The notes under the pieces are model-generated. The model did not search any database and was not told the origin of the DNA. It saw only the letters and a list, made by a program, of their open reading frames with translations. This document shows, one piece after another, positions 1 to 4,472 of a DNA stretch of 5,280 nt. The translations under genes were made by a program, and so were the position numbers. The DNA lies in the NCBI GenBank assembly GCA_900752845.1, contig CAADWU010000018.1:1-5280 (forward strand), read 5' to 3'. The DNA comes from Candidatus Gastranaerophilales bacterium. Its GTDB lineage: Bacteria > Cyanobacteriota > Vampirovibrionia > Gastranaerophilales > Gastranaerophilaceae. Within the stretch, counting starts at the first letter, position 1. Each line of letters starts with the position of its first letter.

Positions 1-99
1 ATCGCAAGCTTTTTTCACATAAGATTTATCAAAACCAATCTTACACAGCTCATTTTCAATATTTGAATTAATAATTTCCCTAAAAATAAAATCGTGCAT
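1..99 (-). CDS. 5' end of a gene truncated by the window edge; product uncertain
   Basis: A minus-strand frame opens with ATG at 99 and stays open for 33 codons to the left edge, beginning MHDFIFREIINSNIENELCK and continuing with IGFDKSYVKKACD. An in-frame TAG two codons upstream makes this the first possible ATG. The residue mix looks like a real protein. The E-N-E-L-x-K-I-G-x-D pattern faintly recalls the N-terminal extension of some dihydropteroate synthases, but that is a memory-based guess and should not be used as a name. Two things weaken the start. No Shine-Dalgarno site is visible, and the ATG lies inside the terminator hairpin of the upstream operon. A non-ATG start downstream of the hairpin is possible, for instance the ATT codons near 87. 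An open frame this short could also be chance in AT-rich DNA. Confidence 0.45.
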   Translation of the reverse strand, partial: MHDFIFREIINSNIENELCKIGFDKSYVKKACD

Positions 100-121
100 A
101 AGCTAAGCTTAGCACGATTTT
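82..121 (-). terminator. Rho-independent terminator of the two-gene operon 1324-144
   Basis: Arms 88-97 (AAAATCGTGC) and 112-121 (GCACGATTTT) are perfectly complementary. The stem continues with 99-103 (TAAGC) against 107-111 (GCTTA). This gives 15 base pairs with one bulged A at 98 and a 3-nt TAA loop. Read on the minus strand, the hairpin is followed by TTTTATTTTT, the expected U tract. It lies just beyond the tandem stop codons at 141-146. The A-rich/T-rich flanks mean it could also work on the plus strand. Confidence 0.88.
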
Positions 122-143
122 CAATATTTAACAACTGTAGTTA

Positions 144-644
144 TTAGTCGTCATCATCTTTGTTTAATACATTTTTTTCAACAGTATCCGTCGTAACTTT
201 TACGATGTCAGACATGCCTGCAATAAGAGTAACGACACCGAAACCATAGCCTAAGAAGCCTGCAAATTTCATAAACAGCTTGCTGTTTACAAGAGGTTTA
301 ATAAACTTGAGGTTTTTAAATTTACTGCCCCAGTTCATAATAGCGTTTTTAGCCCATTTTGCATTTTCTGCAACTTTACCCCACAAGCCTTTAGATTGTT
401 TTGCAACCTTGCTTGCAGTAGTTGTAGCTGTTGTAACACCTTTCATACCTTTTGAAACTTTTGAAGCAGATTCAAACATATCAAAGCCTGATTTTGCAGC
501 CTTTGCTCTTGCTGCCGTAGCAGTTGCTGCAACAGCACCGCCGCCTGTAACCACTTTCTTTTCAGCTTCTTTTCTGTCTTTGTCTGATCTTCCTGCAGAA
601 GAATTAGCCGTAAATGCAATTTTATCGTTAATAGAAACTGCCAT
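144..644 (-). CDS. Hypothetical Lys/Ala/Gly-rich protein with one hydrophobic segment (166 aa)
   Basis: I do not recognise this protein and assign no function. It has no cysteine and no N-terminal signal peptide. Residues 1-30 are polar and charged. Residues 31-50 are a small-residue stretch (VVTGGGAVAATATAARAKAA). Residues 51-85 are Ser/Thr/Lys/Ala-rich. Residues 86-120 are basic with three tryptophans (W88, W97, W105) in a likely amphipathic helix. Residues 124-144 form a hydrophobic glycine-containing segment long enough to span a membrane. The tail ends in four aspartates, followed by tandem TAA codons. The start is well supported by AGGAG ten nt upstream, which lies inside the end of the preceding gene. 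Only 2 nt separate the two genes, so they are almost certainly cotranscribed and translationally coupled. The K-V-V-T-G-G motif resembles K-I-V-K-G-G in the partner, which suggests related architecture. A membrane-associated role is inferred from composition only. Confidence 0.85.
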   Translation of the reverse strand: MAVSINDKIAFTANSSAGRSDKDRKEAEKKVVTGGGAVAATATAARAKAAKSGFDMFESASKVSKGMKGVTTATTTASKVAKQSKGLWGKVAENAKWAKNAIMNWGSKFKNLKFIKPLVNSKLFMKFAGFLGYGFGVVTLIAGMSDIVKVTTDTVEKNVLNKDDDD

Positions 645-646
645 TA

Positions 647-1324
647 TTATTTATCTCCTGCTTCGTCTTCTTTTTTAATAGCAGTAACACCGGCTGCAAC
701 ACCGCCTGAAGCACCTACAAAGTTTACCGTTGCGTTTTCAACTTTTTCCTTTTTAATGCCTCTGATTTTATTCCAAACGTTTTTCAATCCGCCTGTAATT
801 TTTTCATAAACGGTTTTAATACCTGTTTTAACAGCTTTGAAGAATTTTACAATAGGAGCACCTATTTTAGTATCTGCAAACTTATTGTATTGCTTTTTAA
901 TTGCATTAGCAGGCATTGTGTAAGCTTCTGATTTCTTAAATTTAGTTTTTATAGTAGTAAATGCATCTTTGATAAAATCTTTTGAAGCTTTTATATGTTT
1001 TTTCATACTTTGCATCGGAGCAGATTTAGCAAGCTTTGAGAAAGCTCCTATCGACTTTTTAGCACCCCATCCTGTTGCCATACCGCCTAAAAGACCTGTA
1101 GTAACAACCGCACCGCCTTTTACTATTTTTCTGGCAGGTTCAGGTAACTTAAACTCGTCATTATCAGCAATTTCTTCAAGTTCATCTTTTTGATTAATTA
1201 ATTCTCTGCGAGCATCCTGATATTTTTTCGCTTCCAATTCTTCAGGAGTTAATTGACGTTCCTGACGTCTTCTTACTGCACCGAATGCGGGACCATAATT
1301 CATACCTGGTTGTACTGATAACAT
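647..1324 (-). CDS. Hypothetical basic Gly/Lys-rich protein, partner of the 144-644 gene (225 aa)
   Basis: I do not recognise this protein. The open frame begins at ATG 1336 (MENNMLSVQP), but no Shine-Dalgarno site precedes that codon. GGAG at 1334-1331 sits 6 nt before the second ATG at 1324, so I choose 1324. Numbering from the longer form: residues 21-60 are highly charged (VRRRQER, then Glu-rich) and probably helical. Residues 71-90 are hydrophobic and glycine-rich (IVKGGAVVTTGLLGGMATGW). Residues 92-200 are strongly basic with recurring Lys-aromatic patterns. Residues 204-220 are a second Gly/Ala/Val segment, before an acidic-basic tail. There is no cysteine and no signal peptide. It ends 2 nt before the next gene and shares that gene's K-(V/I)-V-x-G-G motif and overall composition. 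No confident promoter was found in 1337-1463, so readthrough from the radical SAM operon upstream is possible. No terminator was seen there either. Confidence 0.85.
   Translation of the reverse strand: MLSVQPGMNYGPAFGAVRRRQERQLTPEELEAKKYQDARRELINQKDELEEIADNDEFKLPEPARKIVKGGAVVTTGLLGGMATGWGAKKSIGAFSKLAKSAPMQSMKKHIKASKDFIKDAFTTIKTKFKKSEAYTMPANAIKKQYNKFADTKIGAPIVKFFKAVKTGIKTVYEKITGGLKNVWNKIRGIKKEKVENATVNFVGASGGVAAGVTAIKKEDEAGDK
655..659 (-). promoter_or_regulatory. Ribosome binding site for the 144-644 gene, inside the upstream gene
   Basis: On the minus strand AGGAG lies 10 nt before the ATG at 644, within the last codons of the upstream gene (Ala-Gly-Asp-Lys-stop). This fixes the start and fits coupled translation across the TAA-TA-ATG junction. 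Confidence 0.75.
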
Positions 1325-1330
1325 ATTGTT

Positions 1331-1334
1331 CTCC
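1331..1334 (-). promoter_or_regulatory. Internal GGAG that argues for the ATG at 1324 over 1336
   Basis: The minus strand reads ATGGAGAACAATATG. The GGAG overlaps the first ATG (1336) and lies 6 nt before the second (1324). The 20 nt before 1336 contain no Shine-Dalgarno-like sequence, so initiation at 1324 is favoured and the protein loses four residues. Confidence 0.6.
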
Positions 1335-1463
1335 ATTTTAAATCATTTTTCAAGATATCTAATACACGTGAAAAATTTATTTTGCTTTTACCTGCAAGGT
1401 TTATTAAGATTTTGTTACATAATTCCAAGCCTTTTTTGCAAGCAGATTATCGCATATAAAACC

Positions 1464-2390
1464 TTATTTGTAAATATTTTTACTACCCTGATATGAATTT
1501 CTTTTAACAAATTCTCTATCTATTTTATTCAGACAGTCCATCTTTTTGCCAAGCCATAAAGGAGCTATCAAATTTTTCTTTAATCCGTTTCCTGCAAGAC
1601 GGTGAACTGTTGTACTTTCAGGAAGATATTCCAGAAAATCGCATACTGTTTGAATATATTCTTCTTCTTCCATAAAATCAATTTCACCTGCTTCATAAAT
1701 TTTAGCAAGTTTGGTATCTTTTAAAGCACAGAGCATATGGATTTTAACACCGTCTACACCTAACCTTGCAAGTTCTCTTGCAGTCTGCATAATCTCATCA
1801 TGAGTTTCCCACAGTCCGAAAATCACATGTACGCAAACATTTAATCCTGCTTCTTTTGTCTTTTCATAAGCTCTTAAAAAGCAATCCATATCATGCCCTC
1901 GGTTAATTCGTTTCAAAGTTTTGTCATGAACAGACTGCAAGCCGTATTCAATCCATGTATAATAATCATCCTTATATCCTGCAATAAGTTTCAACTTCTC
2001 ATCATCAATACAATCAGGTCTTGTACCGATTGAAAGCCCGACAATATCTTTATGGTTTAATGCAGAATTATATATTTTTTCAAGTTCTTTTACAGGTTTA
2101 TATGTATTTGAATACGCCTGAAAATAAGACATAAATTTTTCAGCTTTAAACCTTGTACTTAAATTTTTAACACCTTCTTCAACCTGCTGTTCTATAGTTA
2201 AAAGGTTGGAATGCGCTTGAGAAAAGCTTCCGCCTTCATCACAAAAAATACAACCTCCTGAAGAAATTGTACCGTCCCTGTTCGGACAAGAAAAACCGGC
2301 ATCAAGAGTTATTTTATAAACCTTAACGCCGAATTTACTTTTTAAATGAGCGCTGTATTGATTATAGCGCTTATCAGTATTATTAAACAT
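1464..2390 (-). CDS. TIGR01212 family radical SAM protein (YhcC/YtqA-like)
   Basis: This is a radical S-adenosylmethionine enzyme with an Elp3-like cluster motif. C35, C47 and C50 (SCPNRDG, then GGCIFCDEGG) should bind the 4Fe-4S cluster that cleaves SAM. Other family landmarks are FQAYSNTY (90-97), SIGTRPDC (120-127), EYGLQSVHD (148-156), H188-V-I, and the C-terminal WLGKKMDCLNKIDREF followed by SYQGS. At 308 residues it is full length for the family (E. coli YhcC is about this size). B. subtilis YtqA has been reported as MnmL, acting in wobble-uridine tRNA modification; whether that activity holds here is inference. One oddity is GLWETHDEI at 192-200, where relatives as I recall them have GLPGE followed by the helix. 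That is one residue shorter and lacks the Pro-Gly. It starts 2 nt after a zinc-ribbon gene with no clear Shine-Dalgarno site of its own, so translation is probably coupled. Confidence 0.93.
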   Translation of the reverse strand: MFNNTDKRYNQYSAHLKSKFGVKVYKITLDAGFSCPNRDGTISSGGCIFCDEGGSFSQAHSNLLTIEQQVEEGVKNLSTRFKAEKFMSYFQAYSNTYKPVKELEKIYNSALNHKDIVGLSIGTRPDCIDDEKLKLIAGYKDDYYTWIEYGLQSVHDKTLKRINRGHDMDCFLRAYEKTKEAGLNVCVHVIFGLWETHDEIMQTARELARLGVDGVKIHMLCALKDTKLAKIYEAGEIDFMEEEEYIQTVCDFLEYLPESTTVHRLAGNGLKKNLIAPLWLGKKMDCLNKIDREFVKRNSYQGSKNIYK

Positions 2391-2392
2391 AG

Positions 2393-2563
2393 TTACGAAT
2401 TATGGTTTTCTTCATCATAGATAGGGTAAACATAGTGTTCGCCGCAATTTGGGCAAACTACTTCCTGCTGTTTGCCGTCTTCAACTTTTGCCACTTCAAA
2501 CAAAGTTTTGCAGCCTGATTGTACACATCTGATTGCCCAGCTCGGTCTTATTAATCTTGCCAT
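2393..2563 (-). CDS. Small zinc-ribbon protein (56 aa) heading the radical SAM operon
   Basis: A 57-codon frame opens with MARLIRPSWAIRCVQSGC and closes with TAA 2 nt before the radical SAM start. It carries two cysteine knuckles: C13-x4-C18, and C37-P-N-C40 followed by G41. This is a typical zinc-ribbon arrangement with a 30-residue overall span. The first twelve residues are basic and hydrophobic, and the tail (residues 50-56, DEENHNS) is acidic and polar. The start is supported by AGAGGG 7 nt upstream and a promoter about 35 nt upstream. It is short enough for automatic gene callers to miss. Zinc ribbons of this size often bind nucleic acid or act as protein adaptors. The coupling suggests a link to the downstream enzyme, perhaps in RNA recognition, but nothing in the sequence shows that directly. 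Confidence 0.85.
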   Translation of the reverse strand: MARLIRPSWAIRCVQSGCKTLFEVAKVEDGKQQEVVCPNCGEHYVYPIYDEENHNS

Positions 2564-2570
2564 TTAACTT

Positions 2571-2576
2571 CCCTCT
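2571..2576 (-). promoter_or_regulatory. Ribosome binding site for the zinc-ribbon gene
   Basis: AGAGGG on the minus strand lies 7 nt before the ATG at 2563. It is a clear Shine-Dalgarno site and supports this short gene being translated. Confidence 0.7.
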
Positions 2577-2597
2577 TTTTTTACTTTTTACAAGAAC

Positions 2598-2626
2598 ATT
2601 TTAGCATTTCATAAAAGTTTATGCAA
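2598..2626 (-). promoter_or_regulatory. Candidate sigma70-type promoter of the zinc-ribbon/radical SAM operon
   Basis: On the minus strand, TTGCAT (2626-2621) and TAAAAT (2603-2598) are separated by exactly 17 nt. A TG one base before the -10 box (TGCTAAAAT) gives an extended -10. The -10 matches consensus at 5 of 6 bases; the -35 matches well only at TTG. The predicted start near 2591 would leave a leader of about 28 nt containing the Shine-Dalgarno site. Confidence 0.6.
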
Positions 2627-2694
2627 GTCATGTATATTAATTGCCTGTTCAATTCAAGAAAACAAATACAGGAGTTAGAATATAGAAAACTTTG

Positions 2695-2700
2695 AAAGGA
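2695..2700 (+). promoter_or_regulatory. Ribosome binding site that sets the start at 2707
   Basis: AAAGGA lies 6 nt before the ATG at 2707. A TTG at 2692 is in frame and would add five residues, but the Shine-Dalgarno site would then lie inside the coding sequence and nothing similar precedes the TTG. The ATG is therefore preferred. Confidence 0.7.
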
Positions 2701-2706
2701 AAAGTT

Positions 2707-2997
2707 ATGAAAAAATCATTAATATTCTTATCAATTTTAATAGTATCATTTATAGCATTTTTCGATGCAAAAGACAGAATAGAAGAACTTGATGAAGTTG
2801 CCGCAAATACACCTTCACAAGTTGAAATGAAACAGACAATACGTCCTCCTATACAGCAAAATACAAATGATATTCAGCCTCAAACAAATAAAGAGGCTCC
2901 AAAATTACACCAGCAGCAGCAAAATACAAACAGGCTGGATGAAAAATTTGATAAGATTAAAGAACGAAGAAATACTGTAACAACACCTGTGAACTAA
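2707..2997 (+). CDS. Small exported or membrane-anchored Gln/Asn/Pro-rich protein (96 aa)
   Basis: I do not recognise this protein. The N-terminus (MKKSLIFLSILIVSFIAFF) is a two-lysine n-region followed by about 16 hydrophobic residues, so the protein is probably targeted to the membrane. No good signal peptidase I site follows (the next residues are DAKDR) and there is no lipobox cysteine, so an uncleaved N-terminal anchor is likelier than full secretion. Residues 22-32 are charged. Residues 36-77 are low-complexity and rich in Gln, Asn, Pro and Thr, including QQNTNDIQPQTN and HQQQQNTN. The QQNTN unit occurs twice (50-54 and 71-75). A short charged helix (RLDEKFDKIKERR, 77-89) precedes the end. 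It is divergent from the zinc-ribbon operon across 143 nt. I could only find weak promoter candidates there (TATATT at 2633 or TAGAAT at 2676). The stop codon overlaps that of the opposing gene. Confidence 0.8.
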   Translation: MKKSLIFLSILIVSFIAFFDAKDRIEELDEVAANTPSQVEMKQTIRPPIQQNTNDIQPQTNKEAPKLHQQQQNTNRLDEKFDKIKERRNTVTTPVN

Positions 2998-3794
2998 AAT
3001 CCGTAAATCATTTCACCGTAATATCCGTCGGGCTTATATTTTTTATCAAGAGGTTTATCAGGAATTTTTCTTTCAAATCTGAGAGCTCCGCCTGTATTTT
3101 CCTCAATATTTTTCTCTAAAGGTCTTATTGTCTTAGGGAAAAATCTCAGCATGATGTTTTGAGAAGCAGCTGATGCAACAATATCTTTAGAATATATACG
3201 AATTTTTTCAAGTTCTGCATTCGCCTGTGCATAGTTTTTTGCTGCGAACATATTATCATTTGCACCTAACTTTGTTGAATAATTATTGCTCCACATAACC
3301 AGATCATTAACAGTATCCAACAACACAACAGAAGTTTGCATTCTGTAAGGGTATGAGATATCAAAAACGGATGAAACTTCAAGAACTTCCCATACACCAC
3401 GCTTTAAAGAGTTTTTATTGGTAACGACACTGCTGTAAACAAGCAATACTGATTTACACGAGAATTCATCACCTAACTTTTTAAATCCGCTGTAATCAAT
3501 AGAATTAGCAGTTTTATATTTATTTAAAGCTTCAATTGCAATTTTTTTCACAGCAGCATTTTGATTAAGCTTTGCTCTTACATCATGCAAATACGGCGAT
3601 GCAATCTTACCGTCAGAAGAATTAAAATTGTTAATAATATCTTCGGACACAATCTCTGAAACCTCATCAAATCCGTAATAATTCTCCTTAGTATCCAAAA
3701 GTTCAACAGGAAGAACAAGCACATCAAACTTTGCCGCAAAAACAGGAGAACAAAGCATAATACAAATAATAATTATTTTTATTAAAAGTTTCAT
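2994..3794 (-). CDS. Exported protein with a CsgG/TolB-N-like fold (tentative), 266 aa
   Basis: The frame can start at ATG 3818 or ATG 3794. I choose 3794 because it yields a textbook signal peptide: MKLLIK, then a hydrophobic core, then SPVFA|AKF with Val at -3 and Ala at -1 (cleavage after residue 20). A near-perfect extended -10 box also lies between the two ATGs. The mature protein begins with a strand-like FDVLVLPVE (23-31), a helix (EIVSEDIINNF, 47-57), GKIASP (62-67), LGDEFSCKSVLLVYSSVV (107-124) and a later strand pair, TSVVLLDTVNDLVMWS (154-169). This order resembles periplasmic CsgG/TolB-N/LpoB-type domains (a VLPF-like first strand, 'lg..y..d.vl.G', 'v.l.D..tg.v.ws'). I infer a fold, not a function. 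The single mature cysteine is C113. The tail (220-266) is rich in Lys, Pro and Gly. It is divergent from cdd across 70 nt and convergent with the gene at 2707, overlapping it by 4 nt. Confidence 0.85.
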   Translation of the reverse strand: MKLLIKIIIICIMLCSPVFAAKFDVLVLPVELLDTKENYYGFDEVSEIVSEDIINNFNSSDGKIASPYLHDVRAKLNQNAAVKKIAIEALNKYKTANSIDYSGFKKLGDEFSCKSVLLVYSSVVTNKNSLKRGVWEVLEVSSVFDISYPYRMQTSVVLLDTVNDLVMWSNNYSTKLGANDNMFAAKNYAQANAELEKIRIYSKDIVASAASQNIMLRFFPKTIRPLEKNIEENTGGALRFERKIPDKPLDKKYKPDGYYGEMIYGF

Positions 3795-3800
3795 AATTGA

Positions 3801-3809
3801 ATTATAACA
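3801..3809 (-). promoter_or_regulatory. Extended -10 promoter giving a probable leaderless transcript
   Basis: The minus strand reads TGTTATAAT followed by TCAATT and then ATG at 3794. TATAAT is a perfect -10 box with the TGN extension. If its last T is -7, position +1 is exactly the A of the ATG. The -35 region (CCATTA at 17 nt spacing) is poor, which is common with extended -10 promoters. No Shine-Dalgarno site precedes either candidate ATG. Confidence 0.6.
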
Positions 3810-3850
3810 CAATTTCATATAATTAATGGATTAAATTAACATTAAAATAG

Positions 3851-3856
3851 TATAAA
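3851..3856 (+). promoter_or_regulatory. Candidate -10 box of the cdd operon, close to the start codon
   Basis: TATAAA lies 8 nt before the cdd ATG, so transcription would begin around 3863, at or within two bases of the start codon. No Shine-Dalgarno site and no convincing -35 box are visible. The short ATG-GTA-TGA at 3860-3868 overlaps the start as ATGA. It would count only if transcription began slightly upstream. Confidence 0.45.
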
Positions 3857-3864
3857 TTAATGGT

Positions 3865-4248
3865 ATGAATTATGAAGAATTAATGATATTAGCAGAAAAA
3901 GCATCAGAACAAGCCTACGTTCCTTATTCAAAATTTCCTGTAGGAGCTTGTGTTCTTGCCGAGAGCGGAAAAACATATCAGGGATGTAACTTTGAAAATT
4001 CCAGCTTCGGACTAACAATATGTGCTGAAAGAAATGCCGTAGGCAGCGCAATAGCAGCAGGAGAAAGGAAAATCAAAGCTGTTGCCATATATTCCCCCAA
4101 AATGACAAATTGCACACCTTGCGGAGCTTGCAGACAGGTAATTAGCGAGTTTGTATCTGATGAAGGAACAGATGTAATTGTTAAAACTGATGACGGTTTA
4201 AGAGTTTATCCGTTAAATTCACTGCTTCCGGAAACATTCAGTCTTTAA
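3865..4248 (+). CDS. cdd: Cytidine deaminase
   Basis: Cytidine deaminase hydrolyses cytidine or deoxycytidine to uridine or deoxyuridine plus ammonia, for pyrimidine salvage in the cytoplasm. All family hallmarks are present: YVPYSKFPVGA (18-28), the ribose-binding NFENSS (42-47), the catalytic CAERNA (53-58) with C53 as zinc ligand and E55 as proton shuttle, and PCGACRQ (85-91) with zinc ligands C86 and C89. At 127 residues it matches the short homotetrameric class, in which three cysteines bind the zinc, not the longer dimeric E. coli type. The start MNYEEL is the usual one for the family, and the next methionine (residue 7) would cut the first helix. There is no Shine-Dalgarno site, and a -10 box ends 8 nt upstream, so a leaderless or near-leaderless mRNA is likely. 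A small zinc-binding gene follows after 2 nt. Confidence 0.97.
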   Translation: MNYEELMILAEKASEQAYVPYSKFPVGACVLAESGKTYQGCNFENSSFGLTICAERNAVGSAIAAGERKIKAVAIYSPKMTNCTPCGACRQVISEFVSDEGTDVIVKTDDGLRVYPLNSLLPETFSL

Positions 4249-4250
4249 AC

Positions 4251-4472
4251 ATGTACATTTTTGAACTAATAGTAAAATATATAAAAGGTAAAAATTACTA
4301 TAAACGCCCGTTAAAGTTTGATCCGCTTGCAGAAGATAACCTTGATGAGTCTTCTGAATGCGAACATACTTTCATGCCCGTAGACAGCACAGGCGAAATT
4401 CTAGCCTGCTCCAAGTGCGGGCTTGTTGTAAACCGTAAAGATTTAAAGGATATAAATATATTTAAAACTTGA
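4251..4472 (+). CDS. Small zinc-binding protein coupled to cdd (73 aa)
   Basis: The product is not a family I can name. The first 20 residues (MYIFELIVKYIKGKNYYKRP) form a basic aromatic helix-like segment. Residues 22-35 are acidic (FDPLAEDNLDESSE). A zinc-binding module then runs C37-E-H39 to C53-S-K-C56, with the loop HTFMPVDSTGEILACSKC resembling a zinc-ribbon hairpin. The ligand set is C-x-H plus C-x2-C, not four cysteines. The gene begins 2 nt after the cdd stop with no visible Shine-Dalgarno site, so translation probably depends on ribosomes finishing cdd. It ends inside the last codons of the opposing prepilin gene, an 11-nt tail-to-tail overlap. The intact zinc motif supports it as a real gene despite its size. 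Confidence 0.8.
   Translation: MYIFELIVKYIKGKNYYKRPLKFDPLAEDNLDESSECEHTFMPVDSTGEILACSKCGLVVNRKDLKDINIFKT

Noticed and set aside
280..678. Plus-strand open frame of 132 codons, hydrophobic
   Set aside because: Antisense to the well-supported minus gene with a good ribosome site. Its hydrophobicity is what is expected from the complement of Lys/Ala-rich codons.
969..1193. Plus-strand open frame of 74 codons
   Set aside because: Lies wholly antisense inside the 647-1324 gene, with no ribosome site and no recognisable motif.
1337..1463. Searched for a promoter of the 1324-144 operon and a terminator for the radical SAM operon
   Set aside because: Only weak hexamers (for example TTGGAA, 16 nt, TAATAA on the minus strand, 1428-1401) and no stable hairpin with a U tract. 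Not strong enough to list.
2361..2366. Perfect TATAAT on the minus strand inside the radical SAM gene
   Set aside because: It is within coding sequence and a hairpin, the -35 region (TGTTTA) is poor, and no gene start follows closely. Probably chance in AT-rich DNA.
2879..2935. Possible direct repeat or CRISPR-like pattern from the CAGCAAAATACAAA copies
   Set aside because: Two copies (near 2855 and 2918) simply encode the repeated QQNTN peptide; no regular spacing or spacers.
3857..4051. Minus-strand open frame of 64 codons
   Set aside because: Antisense to the conserved cdd gene and extends over its start; no ribosome site seen.
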